64,000 nucleotides of DNA from Verticillium longisporum (GCA_019188255.1 JAETXT010000007.1:1426001-1490000), one strand, 5' to 3'; positions 48,850 through 58,613 are shown, counted from the stretch's first letter. Numbers and translations: made by a program. The notes: generated from the sequence alone by a model not told the origin.

Positions 48850-49117
48850 ATCGGTGTTACTTCGATGGCATGGCTGCTGTTCTGAGTGGGGTCACAAAAG
48901 AGCCTAGGTTTCTGGTGCCAACTGTGCAACGAGTACGTGGTGAACATGGCTGATTTGATACTCCTCTGGTTCACTCATGTCAAAGACCCCAGATTGTGTA
49001 AACGCTCGATATCTGCTATCTCGACGGATCAACCATACACCCAAAGTCACTTACACACAAGTCCTTCTCTTATATACCCTGTTCTACTCAATACCGTGGG
49101 CTTGTATCGCGCCCTGT

Positions 49118-51541
49118 CTATCGCAACTCCTCGCTGAACGACTGGGTCGCGTTACGACCGTTGTCGTAGTCCCACCTCTCGACGGCGCGTCGGTACTGCA
49201 GGCACGAGATCAAATTAGTTGAGTGTAAAGATGAGCAAAGGCCACGGTGGCAGTGGGGTTGACATACCGCAAAGACAAAATTTAGGATCAGCGCAATCAT
49301 CAGCGCCACGCTGATCACCAGCGGTCCGATCACATTGTCGAAATCCTTACCGCTGCGCTCAATGATCATGCGCCGCCTGACGCCCATCATCCAGTAGCCC
49401 CAGCCACCAGCAAACACGGCAATGAGGATGTACATGATGCCCATGACCTCAGCCAGAGTGTTGCGTGCAGCGGCCGAGTACAGGCTGACGGCCAAGCCGC
49501 CGAGCAAGATGCAGATGTGCTGCCACTTGAGGAACGTACGCTCGTTGGCCAGCCACACCTTGGGCTCGATCTTGAGCTCGCCAGTGTTCTTGATCCACTC
49601 GCTCGGCTCGACGACACCCTCAGGCAGCGGCCTCTCGCGCTCGTGGCGGGCACGGGAGTACCGCGACAGGGAAAAGCTGGGCAAGACGGCCGACAGCGTA
49701 CCGTAGCCGGTCCTTTGATCGCCGTCCTGCTCCTGCCCCTGCTCCTGCTCTTCGTCATGCTCCCGGCCCTCGCTGGGCTCGCCAGCCTCCTCAACGGTGG
49801 GCTCCCTCGGCACGGAACGCGCGAGGCTCGCTTCGGCAGCCATGCGGTCGGCGAGGTACGACTGGCCGGCAGGTGAGCTGCGCGACGCCTTGTACGAGCT
49901 CACACGCTTGCCGAGGAAGCTGCCGACGGCGACCTCGTCCTCGGCCCGCTGGGAGCGACGCTTCTCCTCGGCCTCAAAGGCCTTCTGGGGATCCTTGCGG
50001 ATGTCGCCCTCGAGGTCGCTCAGCCAGAAGGGCAAGTTGTTGACGTAGTCCTCAAAGAGGGAGGCAACGCCATGCACAAACTTGGAAAAGCGTGGAGCCG
50101 GGTGCACGAGATGGGAACCCATGAGGTCCTCGATCCACGCAGGTCGTTTCTTGCCGAGGTCGCGAAGCTTGATCTCCAGAACGGCGTAGGGGAAGCGGGA
50201 GACCTCGCTCTGGTTGATGTCCTTGAAGGGAAACGACAGGTTGCGGTCGTCAATGTCGAGGCGGTGCCACTGGCTGGGGTCGCGGCACGGACGGTCTCTG
50301 TCGAGGGTGTCCTCGCGGATGAAGGCGAGCTCGGTGTCGAGAGAGATGCGGACGCGATCGTCCGAGGGCTTCTGAAAGGCACTGCGGACATAGTTGGCGC
50401 GGAGAACGGGCTGGAGGCCCTTCTCCTGGACAAACTTGTCGAGCTCGTCAACCGTCTTGCGGAAGGCTTCGACATCGCTAGCGGCCTGGCTCTGGCGCTT
50501 CATCTTCTGGATCGTCTTGTCCATCTTGTACTCGCCGTCGAGGAAGGGCTTGACGTACTTCTCCTTGATGACCATGCGGCGCTCCTCGCTGGAACCGTGA
50601 TCGCCGACCGTCTTCTGCTCGAGGGTCAGATCGGGCTTGGACGACAGCTGTCCGTACCAGCGGACGCGGAAAGAGGAGGCCTCGGCCTGGCGGTCGACCT
50701 TGTTGGAGTAGAGCTCAAACTTGTTGTTGTCGAAGTAGAGGGAGGTGATGGTGGGGTCGTTGGCGACATCGAGACCCTTGGAAGACTGCTCGCTGTAGAC
50801 GAGGGCGGGCAGGCGACGCAGAATATACGTCTTGACCTCGAGGAGGTTGTCGGGGTGAACCCAGAACTTGTGTGCCGTGTAGCGCTCGCCGTTGTGCGTC
50901 TCGCCCTGCTCCTCGAGCTCGCTGGGCAATTGGATGTCGGCGGCTTCGTCCTCGAGCTGCTGGCGCAGAGCGTAGTACAGGATGGACAGCTTGTTGAGCA
51001 GCGGGGAGTAGCCCTGCTCCGAGTTGAAGGGCCGGCGCGACAGGCTCAGCTGCATCATGGGGCGGACCTTGTAGCGGCCGCCGCGCTTGCGGTCATGCTT
51101 CTTGACAATCTTGAGGAAGGCAGTGTAGTTGATGTTGCTGTACTTCTTCAGCTCGCCAATCTCGTTGGTGATGCTGTCGAGCTCGGCCTCGAGCCCCTTG
51201 AGTTGCTGCTTCTGTTGGGTCGTCAGAGCTTGGCGCTTGGACTTGTCGTCGGTGCTGCGATCGGCGCTGTCCTCGGCGGGCACCATGTCCTTGAGTTTCT
51301 CAAAGGCGGCATCGACGCGCTCTCGCAGACCCTCCACAGTCTTCTCCTGGAACTCGGCGACCTTTTCGAGTTGGGTGTTGAAGATCTCGTCGCAGAAGCG
51401 GCTCTCGTCCTCCTCGGTCCAGGGCACATCCTCATCCTCGTACTTGTCCTCGCGCAGGAGCGACTTGAGCTTGGCGTAGTCAATGTACTTGTCCTTCCAT
51501 GGCGCGTAGACGGACTCGCGCAGCGTCTTGCCGAAACGCAT
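49118..51541 (-). CDS. VTC4: vacuolar transporter chaperone Vtc4, polyphosphate polymerase
   Basis: Catalytic subunit of the vacuolar VTC complex, which makes polyphosphate from ATP and moves it into the vacuole. Exons 51541-49268 and 49195-49118 give 783 residues. The N-terminal SPX domain (1-155) starts MRFGKTLRESVYAPWKDKYIDY and has the Lys-rich inositol-pyrophosphate site IVKKHDRKRG. The central catalytic tunnel domain (about 215-525) includes KFWVHPDNLLEVKTYILRRLP, TSLYFDNNKFELY, FRVRWYGQL, LEQKTV and VIKEKYVKPFL, with the basic residues that bind phosphate. An acidic linker, SFSLSRYSRARHER, precedes the DUF202-type membrane domain of three helices near the C-terminus. The 72-nt intron is a multiple of three without stop, so retention would add 24 residues inside the last helix region. 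The copia 3' LTR sits 904 bp upstream in the same orientation. Confidence 0.95.
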   Translation of the reverse strand: MRFGKTLRESVYAPWKDKYIDYAKLKSLLREDKYEDEDVPWTEEDESRFCDEIFNTQLEKVAEFQEKTVEGLRERVDAAFEKLKDMVPAEDSADRSTDDKSKRQALTTQQKQQLKGLEAELDSITNEIGELKKYSNINYTAFLKIVKKHDRKRGGRYKVRPMMQLSLSRRPFNSEQGYSPLLNKLSILYYALRQQLEDEAADIQLPSELEEQGETHNGERYTAHKFWVHPDNLLEVKTYILRRLPALVYSEQSSKGLDVANDPTITSLYFDNNKFELYSNKVDRQAEASSFRVRWYGQLSSKPDLTLEQKTVGDHGSSEERRMVIKEKYVKPFLDGEYKMDKTIQKMKRQSQAASDVEAFRKTVDELDKFVQEKGLQPVLRANYVRSAFQKPSDDRVRISLDTELAFIREDTLDRDRPCRDPSQWHRLDIDDRNLSFPFKDINQSEVSRFPYAVLEIKLRDLGKKRPAWIEDLMGSHLVHPAPRFSKFVHGVASLFEDYVNNLPFWLSDLEGDIRKDPQKAFEAEEKRRSQRAEDEVAVGSFLGKRVSSYKASRSSPAGQSYLADRMAAEASLARSVPREPTVEEAGEPSEGREHDEEQEQGQEQDGDQRTGYGTLSAVLPSFSLSRYSRARHERERPLPEGVVEPSEWIKNTGELKIEPKVWLANERTFLKWQHICILLGGLAVSLYSAAARNTLAEVMGIMYILIAVFAGGWGYWMMGVRRRMIIERSGKDFDNVIGPLVISVALMIALILNFVFAVCQPHCHRGLCSSLHSTNLISCLQYRRAVERWDYDNGRNATQSFSEELR
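49196..49267 (-). other. stop-free 72-nt intron of VTC4
   Basis: Donor GTATGT, branch-like CTAAT and acceptor CTGCAG. Length divisible by three and no in-frame stop, so spliced and unspliced forms both remain open. Splicing is preferred because it joins NFVFA directly to YRRAVERWDY, as expected at a helix-tail junction. Confidence 0.75.
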
Positions 51542-52439
51542 GGCAACGGTGCCCGACAGCGGGTGTCACTCGGGTCGGAAGGAGGGTAGGCGGCACGTCG
51601 TCGGGGGGTGCTTGGATCGTGATGTCAATTGGGAGGCGGGCGGAATATGGCGTTGAATGACGTAAAACCAAAAGTCTGCAGTCAATTGACCACTGGCAAC
51701 TGGAGAAGCACTCGCCGTCGTGCAGAATGCTATGCGGAGTGATGGCAGAGAGCAACAGCGAGACTGTGAGGTGGGAGACTGTGAGGTGGGAGAGGAGAAA
51801 GTTCGTCAACGCAGTCCGGGCCAGACAAGTCAAGGCCAAGGCAAGGATGAACGATGGGGCAGAGAGCAGAAAGAGCTCCCTTGTGATGCTGCCCCACCTG
51901 CCGTCGCCCAGGGCGTCCAGGCAAGAGGTCCCCAGTCGCCTCAGATCACCCACCGCAAGAGCGAGCGAGCCATTGCCCTATCAGCACTCTCGATTGCGAG
52001 CACGTGTGTCGTGCCTCGTCCCTGCCTCTTGTCCAACCTGTTGAGCAAAGCTGCAACGTGCTTTCCTGCCATCAGATCCTCAGCGCACAGCATTACAAGC
52101 CACGGCAGTCAATGATGGATGCCTCGATGAAAATGACGCACATCTGGTTTTATGCTGATATCCATACCGAGGTGCTTTGCGCTGCATGCATCTCGATACA
52201 TACTACATCCCCTAGACATGTCTCCTATGCTGTCCACTCAGCTAGCCAAGAAGTGATACAGCAACCATGCCAACACAGCCATAGATTGGCCATGATACAT
52301 ATAGCTTTGCATTCCATGACATACATACATACATTAAGCATAGCTAGGAGGGACATCATCACTAACTAAGAGGTATTCCATAATATATCATAGACTCTAG
52401 TGAATGATAATATATCTAAGAAACACATCATCAAATACT
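51542..52439. other. VTC4 upstream region and AT-rich flank
   Basis: The VTC4-proximal 500 bp are mixed composition and include a 15-bp tandem duplication near 51764-51793 (GACTGTGAGGTGGGA). From about 52100 the sequence becomes clearly AT-rich, with a TACA tetranucleotide run at about 52318-52336. No gene is supported. Confidence 0.5.
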
Positions 52440-52444
52440 CTCAT
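52440..52444. repeat. target-site duplication, left copy
   Basis: CTCAT immediately outside the left LTR, matched exactly by 58896-58900. Five bases is the standard duplication for Ty1/copia integrases. Confidence 0.92.
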
Positions 52445-52730
52445 TGTTGAGAGGGCTTCACTGCTTATGTGAACCCCGTTTCATTGCTTTGGCTGTGCCT
52501 GAGAGCTCTGAATAGGTAGGGTAGGTGATATAAGTCTTGTGATGTAGTTGATGATCTCTCTCTGAATTACCACTACCTACGTGAGTCAGATATACCCATC
52601 TGATTCACCGATCACGTAAGCTGTGATTCACGTGCTCCTGAGAGCTGTGAATCCCAGCCACGGTGATCACCATATCGGTGATCCCCTACCGAGATCACTG
52701 CCCTAGGGAACCCCTAATATTGGTTCAACA
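52445..52730 (-). repeat. 3' LTR of the copia element
   Basis: 286 bp, identical to the right LTR except for one fewer C in a run at about 52711-52714. It contains several GTGATC/GATCAC and CACGTG-like palindromic motifs and two TATATC-type boxes. It is in the same orientation as VTC4, 904 bp upstream of its start. Confidence 0.96.
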
Positions 52731-52734
52731 CTGG

Positions 52735-52747
52735 CTCTCTTTTCTTT
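52735..52747 (-). other. polypurine tract of the copia element
   Basis: On the element strand AAAGAAAAGAGAG ends four bases before the 3' LTR, the expected site for plus-strand priming. Confidence 0.8.
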
Positions 52748-53108
52748 GTGGATAGAACAGCCGTGAGAACCAATATTGGGAGCTGTCGCTAGGGTCGATA
52801 GCCGCTCCAACGCGCTTCCAATCTCCAGTCTTCGGCGCGTTAGATCTGCTCTTCCAGCCTTAAAGTGAACAATTAACAGTAGGAGAACAATGAATAGGAT
52901 AAGGAAAAGTGGCGTGCCGTCGTGAAGGGCATGCTGACGATCGCCGAGGAGGAGGAGGCGAAGGGGGTGACGACCCCAACAAGGACCTCGATGGTCTTTG
53001 TAATGCCGACCGCAAGGCGGCTGGGCGGGCCGCAGCTCTGCGGCTCTTTGACTGCCTCTGGTGGGACTCGCCAGAGCAGTCAAACTCGGATTCTTCGGAT
53101 TCCGAGGC

Positions 53109-56100
53109 CTAGTCCGCTTTGCGGAGCGGTTGCTTTGCTGTTTTGCTGATCGCGGGGTCGTCGTTTTTGCTTCTGGGGTGCTCGTTTTTAGGCTTTGCTG
53201 CATTTTTGCTAATATCAATTGCCTTTGCCCCCTGACTGTTCTTTTCTTGACGTTTGACCCATCCTTCAATCCTGATTGTGACTTCGTTAGAGCTCACTAG
53301 CGCTTCCAGTGCCTGGTTTGGCGCTCCCTTGGTCATTGAATCTGCAGGGTTATCGCCTCCGGCGATCCAACGAATTTCGTCGACTTCGCGTTCTTCGTAG
53401 CTTTGCCGTAACGCCATGAGATCTATCATTAGGCGTTTCTCTGCTGTCGCGCTCAGTTGAACCAGGCATTGGTAGAGCGAGTAGCTGTCGGTGCAGATAA
53501 CCATCCGTGGGAGCGGCAGTTCTAAGCGTTTACAGATCTTTTGGAGCGTCTGTTTAAGGACATAAGCCGCGTCGAAGCCGCTAACCATCCCATAGATCTC
53601 GCTAGCCAGAACTGAACGCGTAACCCGTTTACACTTAATGGATTGCCAATGGAGGATATTGCCGCGCACCGTGAAGGCGTTCTCCTGATCGCAGGAACGT
53701 TCGTTACCAAGGAGGACAACGAATCCGATCTGTGAACTTAGGTCCTTATTGTTGGCGAAGGAGCCGTCAACAAATACGTAAAGTTGGGCCGTTGAGAGAT
53801 CCAGGCGCACGTAATTCAGGCCACGGCCTGCGTTGGCGATCTGCCATTGTATGCGTTTGTTGAGCCGTTCAAAGTCGTCCTCCTGTGGGTTCTTGGCTTG
53901 GGCTGCAACAGAGAAATCGAAGGCTGCCTCTGGTTGACAGGTTGAAGCAATATAGGCACCGCGAGCTCTCTGGGCGATGTATTCCTGCTCTGAGCTCGCT
54001 GTCCCTGGGGTTACCAGCTCTAGGCGATCACCTTGGCCTTTCTGTTGAATCGTGAGATCTTCAGTTCCAACTTTGATGATACAGCCGTTGAAGACGCCGT
54101 CAGATCCTGCGTTAAGGACGGAAGCAGGCTTTGCCCGGAAGCCAGCGCTTTCGAGCTCTGTTTGTTCCTTTTGTATGAACGCGGGCTCTCCGAGGTTGAG
54201 GGTGTCGTCAGTCTGCATTCCGACCAGTCCAAAGCTCTCTCCAGCTCTGGTTAGAAGCAAACACGGATCGTAGCCCGTTGGAACGGCGTTTAGGCGCTCT
54301 CTGTGGTGGCGCTGATAGGTTACAAACCAATGGAGACCTGACTCTGCGATGCCATAGAGCGGCTTCACAACGTGGAAGACGATTCCGTCGGGGTATCTAT
54401 GCTGTAGCTCCTTGGGAACGCGCAGGAGAACGTTGCGTAACAGATCTGTAGCGCTCTGGGTGTAGGCTTGACTGATATCACGGAGCATCAACTGGTGGCC
54501 ACGTTGCTGTAGCGTTGGGGTGATCGCTAGGATCAGTCGTTGGCTACAGCGCATGATCGTGGGCGACTGCGTTAGCAGGGTTGTCTTCTCCCAGTCACTG
54601 TGTCCCTGAACCACCAGTCTTGACTTCTCATATGGGGCTTGAGGGAGGCCTTTCACCTCTCTTACAAGCCGGCATCCAAAGATCTTAGCACTGGGAAACG
54701 CGGATCTCCTGATCGGCACGATCACTCCAGCTGCCAGGAGTGAGTCGATTTCCTCCCAGTCGGACTGTTCAAATGGCTTCCCAGGGGTCGTTATTCTGCC
54801 TTCATTGCGTAGTTGAACAGCTAGGTCGTACCCCTGCTGTTCCCTTTTGACAATGAATTGGCGCTCGATCTGTGAAGTCCCGGTCGCACTGCTCTTGCGA
54901 TCCGTGAAAGCCGCCTGTAACAGATTCGTGGCGTTTGTTGACTTCCTGGGTCTCCCGCGTCGTCGTGGTAGAATTGGCTCTGGGTACTCAAATGGTTCTG
55001 GGGTCTCTGGAGTTCGAACCACTATTGTCTCCCCAGCCTGCTGATCCGGCGATCTGTTGTACGGCTTAACGTGTGTTCCTCTGAACTCCGTTGGGCCGTT
55101 AACCATTTCGACCGTGACCGCCGTGTCAGAAACCGATATGACCTTGTAGGGACCGGTCCATTTCTCCCGCTCTCGGAACACAAGAACGTCGCTTCCCAGC
55201 TCCAGCGATCTCGGCAGCAACTGCTTGGTATCTGGTCCGTTACGGGTATTGAGAGCGTCATTGACCTTCCGCTTGGCGACCATTCGCCGAAGCTCCGCCA
55301 TCGCCTTATTGACCGCTTCGGCGCGCTGCGCCTGGGTCGCGGTGGGCGCTGAGTTGGCGGTGATCCTGGGCATCGCCCCGAATACGAGCAGTGTAGGCAC
55401 TAATCCGTTGGGCCCAGCGGTGTCGTTTACCGCCTTCACAGCTCCTTGAAGCAGCGATTCTAGGCTCGTGTCGCGAGACTCTGCCTTCAAGATCTCGTAC
55501 GCTCTGCGTATCGGCTTATGGTAGCTCTCAACCTTGCCGATTGACCAATGGGCCTCTACAGGGATCTGATGGCAGGTCATGCCTAGGAGGCGTGCCTCTG
55601 CCCTGAACTCTGCGGAGGCAAAGTTCGTTCCAGCGTCAACAGTTACGACGTCTGGAGGCCCAAGGTATGTATCCAACCAGCACCTCTTGAGAGCTTCCCA
55701 CGTCGCGCGAGCTGTGAAATTGGGAATGAAAGTTGCGGACTGGAATCCTGTGCTCGCGTCGATCACATGAAGAACGGGCTTTCCATCCAAGTGCATAATA
55801 TCGACCAAAATCTCGTAATTGAAGTCGATATCTGACCTCAGGGCAAACTTGAAGCGTTGCGGGGACTTCCCTTTGATCTGACAATGGTGGCAGAAGTGGT
55901 TTATCAGCTCCAGAGCGTCCCGATTCATGTCCTGGTCTGCTCTCTGGAGCAGGTTCCATAGCTTCTCTACAGATGGGTGACCGAACCGCTTGTGAATGCG
56001 TCGGAGCTCTGCTTCTGTCAGAAACGCTGCTCTATCGCTCTCTGTCCCCATCATGTATGTGATCCCGGAGCTGGTATGGGTCTTCGTATCCAGGAAGAAC

Positions 56101-58265
56101 CATGGGTGGCCCCATTTGCGAAAAATGGGCGTACGCTCCTGGATCTCCCCAACGCGCTTTACCAGCTCGTTACGCGTGTTGTCTAGGTAGACTCCGAGAT
56201 CGTCCATATCCTTGATGCAAAGCAGGAATGGGGTATCCGTTGGGACGATATGGAACGTGATTCTCCCAATTGGCGTTGGAACAGTGATCTCCTCCGTCGT
56301 GGAAATGGGATTTCCTGCTCCGAATCTCACTCTGGCCCCTATTCCCTGCTTGTTGACTGTTAGGCTTGGTATTAGGGCTATTAGGGCCCTTGTTTGTGAA
56401 GCTCCTGCTGTGGAAACTGATGCCGCGCCTGTATCAGGGATGATGCCGTACCACGTGGAAGTGCTGTTGATCTGATACTGGGTGAAGAGCTGCTCTATCG
56501 GAGCTGTCATTTCAGCCTTCGGACTGCTCCCCCTGATTCTGTGTTGGAACGACTCATTTGCTAGGAAGTGTGCAGTATGGGCATTCATCAGTTCGCTCTC
56601 GGGATCAGACCCAAAGGCATCGTCTGCTCCCAGCTCATCGGAAGTGGGATTGTCTGATTCCGAGCTCTCAGCAGGTTCCATTGCTGTTAAAAACTGACGG
56701 TATCCCTTCCGCTGATCCCCACGCGCTTCCTTCATGCGTTTCCACTGCTCTTTCGAACGTTGTTGCTCCTCGGGAGAGTGCTTCGTCGATCTGCAGTCTC
56801 GTTTAGAGCATATCCAGCATTTGCGAATTCTGGATGGCTGACGATCATTGGTTCTGCGTACCGACTGCTCTCTGCGATCTCCCCTTCCACTGGCTTGGCG
56901 ATATCCGCTCCCATAACGTCTGTCGGTGTAGAAGTGCCCAGGCGTTCTGGTGTTCTCCTCCACCTTCAGTGTGCTCTTGAGCTGTGCGGATAGCGCATTG
57001 AAAGATCGCTCCGGCCTTGCTAGTGCAATCTTCAGCTCTGGGACGCCTTGAACCGCCCTCAGAGTGTTCACATAGAGATGAGTCTCTTCCTTGAACGCAG
57101 GGCCAAGTGCTCTCTGGCACCGCTGAAGCCTATCCAGAAGGATCTGGAGAACTTCCATTCGCGGCTTTCCTGCGTTATCAGCTTCTGCCGCTATAGAGTG
57201 GAACGTCATCGAGCTCCAGTCTGTATGATACTGTGCTCTGTTGATCTCCGAATCGAACTGTTGTTTGATCGCTAGGTACATTTGACGGAGTCCCATGCTC
57301 CGGTTCATGTGCTCTAGGAAGAAAGTTTGCGCGCGCCCTGAAAGTATACTCGGGAAGAGCGCGTGGAGCTGCGTATAGCGGATTTGCAGCAGTTCGCAAA
57401 CGTCCGTGAAGATACGCATTTTATCGTCAAGGATATCGTATGTCTCCCCAGAGTAATTGCTCTCCTTGTTCCAGAGCGATGCGAATTGCTTGATTACAGC
57501 TCCGTCGATCGGTGAATTCACCGATTCGTGTGGCGGCAGAGCATGGTACCAAGCTGGTGGGTTCTGGGTGACATTTGGGGGTGGGGTCTCATTTCTTCGC
57601 GATTGAGGCGTGATCTCTCGTTGGCTGGATTGCCTGCTCCGTTGATCAGACAACCCTGGAACCAGGGGCTGTCGGGGATCTGTCCTCCCCGTTCGTAGTT
57701 TTCGGATTTGGGATAGCTGGGCGTTCCCCGTGGGTTGCTGCTCGTCGTCCCACTGGTCTCGCTGTTCCTCTGCTCTTTGGAGCACTGAATCCCGGTCGGC
57801 AGTGATCGACTCCGTCGCGTCGGGCATCTCTTCCCATGAAAGCATTGGGACTAGTCTCTTCGACGTCTTAGCGTTTGCTGCTCCTGGAAGAGGGATCCCG
57901 CGCTCTGCTAGATACACCTTCAGCGCTCGAGTGATCGTTGTATTGCAGGAGTCAAAGTCCTCTTCGGTCCAGCCCTGGAAGTCTTCGATAAACGCCTCCA
58001 GGAGGTGAACTCCCTTCATGGTCCCGTATGCGCTCATTGCCTTAAGGATCCAGGCGCTCTTGAGATCTGCGGATGCCGAATCCAGTGATCCAGGGAACCG
58101 TGATTCTGCTCCATTAACGATGAAGTCAATATCGAGACCCTTCCTGACCTTCTGCGTTAGGCGTGATATGCCGAGTTCTTCCAGAATGCCGTCGAACTCC
58201 TGTTGCATCTTTTCAGCGCTCTCTGGCTCTGTCACGGAGCTATTGCCGTGATCCGAGGAGCTCAT
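53109..58265 (-). CDS. copia gag-pol polyprotein
   Basis: Single frame of 1718 residues from the ATG at 58265 to TAG at 53109; the frame is open upstream to 58346 without another ATG. The N-terminal third is Gag-like and ends with a zinc knuckle-like CWICSKRDCRSTKH (plus-strand 56778-56822). The aspartic protease has DTGA (about 56430). Integrase shows an HHCC module (HKRFGHPS...HFCHHCQIKGK) and the acidic triad in VDIMHLD, VDAGTNF and GKVESYH. Reverse transcriptase has LRDISQAYTQS, VKPLYGIAESGLHWF and MQTDD where most copia elements have YVDD. RNase H has VFVDGSFANN, ASEIYG, TDSYSLY and NPADSMTKG. No stop or frameshift is seen over 5.2 kb, so it could be active. Gag and Pol share one frame, so no recoding is required, as in many fungal copia elements. 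Confidence 0.96.
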   Translation of the reverse strand: MSSSDHGNSSVTEPESAEKMQQEFDGILEELGISRLTQKVRKGLDIDFIVNGAESRFPGSLDSASADLKSAWILKAMSAYGTMKGVHLLEAFIEDFQGWTEEDFDSCNTTITRALKVYLAERGIPLPGAANAKTSKRLVPMLSWEEMPDATESITADRDSVLQRAEEQRDQWDDEQQPTGNAQLSQIRKLRTGRTDPRQPLVPGLSDQRSRQSSQREITPQSRRNETPPPNVTQNPPAWYHALPPHESVNSPIDGAVIKQFASLWNKESNYSGETYDILDDKMRIFTDVCELLQIRYTQLHALFPSILSGRAQTFFLEHMNRSMGLRQMYLAIKQQFDSEINRAQYHTDWSSMTFHSIAAEADNAGKPRMEVLQILLDRLQRCQRALGPAFKEETHLYVNTLRAVQGVPELKIALARPERSFNALSAQLKSTLKVEENTRTPGHFYTDRRYGSGYRQASGRGDRREQSVRRTNDRQPSRIRKCWICSKRDCRSTKHSPEEQQRSKEQWKRMKEARGDQRKGYRQFLTAMEPAESSESDNPTSDELGADDAFGSDPESELMNAHTAHFLANESFQHRIRGSSPKAEMTAPIEQLFTQYQINSTSTWYGIIPDTGAASVSTAGASQTRALIALIPSLTVNKQGIGARVRFGAGNPISTTEEITVPTPIGRITFHIVPTDTPFLLCIKDMDDLGVYLDNTRNELVKRVGEIQERTPIFRKWGHPWFFLDTKTHTSSGITYMMGTESDRAAFLTEAELRRIHKRFGHPSVEKLWNLLQRADQDMNRDALELINHFCHHCQIKGKSPQRFKFALRSDIDFNYEILVDIMHLDGKPVLHVIDASTGFQSATFIPNFTARATWEALKRCWLDTYLGPPDVVTVDAGTNFASAEFRAEARLLGMTCHQIPVEAHWSIGKVESYHKPIRRAYEILKAESRDTSLESLLQGAVKAVNDTAGPNGLVPTLLVFGAMPRITANSAPTATQAQRAEAVNKAMAELRRMVAKRKVNDALNTRNGPDTKQLLPRSLELGSDVLVFREREKWTGPYKVISVSDTAVTVEMVNGPTEFRGTHVKPYNRSPDQQAGETIVVRTPETPEPFEYPEPILPRRRGRPRKSTNATNLLQAAFTDRKSSATGTSQIERQFIVKREQQGYDLAVQLRNEGRITTPGKPFEQSDWEEIDSLLAAGVIVPIRRSAFPSAKIFGCRLVREVKGLPQAPYEKSRLVVQGHSDWEKTTLLTQSPTIMRCSQRLILAITPTLQQRGHQLMLRDISQAYTQSATDLLRNVLLRVPKELQHRYPDGIVFHVVKPLYGIAESGLHWFVTYQRHHRERLNAVPTGYDPCLLLTRAGESFGLVGMQTDDTLNLGEPAFIQKEQTELESAGFRAKPASVLNAGSDGVFNGCIIKVGTEDLTIQQKGQGDRLELVTPGTASSEQEYIAQRARGAYIASTCQPEAAFDFSVAAQAKNPQEDDFERLNKRIQWQIANAGRGLNYVRLDLSTAQLYVFVDGSFANNKDLSSQIGFVVLLGNERSCDQENAFTVRGNILHWQSIKCKRVTRSVLASEIYGMVSGFDAAYVLKQTLQKICKRLELPLPRMVICTDSYSLYQCLVQLSATAEKRLMIDLMALRQSYEEREVDEIRWIAGGDNPADSMTKGAPNQALEALVSSNEVTIRIEGWVKRQEKNSQGAKAIDISKNAAKPKNEHPRSKNDDPAISKTAKQPLRKAD

Positions 58266-58371
58266 TGTCGCTGATTTTGTTGAAGCTCTGCTACGGCTGA
58301 TTGACTGTTCCGTAGAGCTTCGTTTGTCGGGTTTGGTGGCTAGCAATATAGCCTAGGTGGTGATCTTGGGC

Positions 58372-58411
58372 GTAGGAGTCCTGAGGTACTCGAAGCAGAC
58401 GGTGCTCCTAC
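58372..58411 (-). repeat. leader hairpin repeat A
   Basis: 40-nt unit with a 7-bp terminal stem (GTAGGAG pairing with CTCCTAC) around a 26-nt loop; 79 nt from the second copy, whose stem differs by paired changes. Confidence 0.75.
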
Positions 58412-58450
58412 AGATCACGTAACAGGGGATTTCCCTGCTACCAAGCTCTC

Positions 58451-58490
58451 ACAAGAGTCCTGAAGTACTCAAAGCAAACGGTGCTCTTGC
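58451..58490 (-). repeat. leader hairpin repeat B
   Basis: Second 40-nt unit, same loop sequence with A/G differences. Its stem CAAGAG/CTCTTG keeps pairing through two compensatory substitutions relative to copy A. Confidence 0.75.
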
Positions 58491-58595
58491 GATCACTTGT
58501 AAAGTGTAACCGATGAGCTCACGCACAGCGAATTTGCTATCCGTGGGATCGATCCTGACTTTTCCAGCTCTAGCTGTTCTGTGTTACGTTGAACG

Positions 58596-58613
58596 CAACA
58601 CTGATCAGTGTTG
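58596..58613. other. 18-bp perfect palindrome at the 5' LTR border
   Basis: CAACACTGATCAGTGTTG is its own reverse complement and includes the first five bases of the right LTR as written on plus. Confidence 0.9.

Larger units (their letters stand above)
58266..58608 (-). other. copia untranslated leader with primer-binding region
   Basis: 343 nt between the 5' LTR and the gag ATG on the minus strand. The bases next to the LTR (CTGATCAGTGTTGCG) do not begin with TGG, the usual complement of a tRNA 3' CCA. An 18-bp perfect palindrome spans the LTR border (58596-58613), and two imperfect hairpin repeats lie at 58372-58411 and 58451-58490. Confidence 0.7.

Noticed and set aside
50072..51589. 505-codon open frame on plus opposite VTC4
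   Set aside because: Leu/Val/Glu-rich shadow translation; the minus-strand frame is a textbook SPX-VTC protein.
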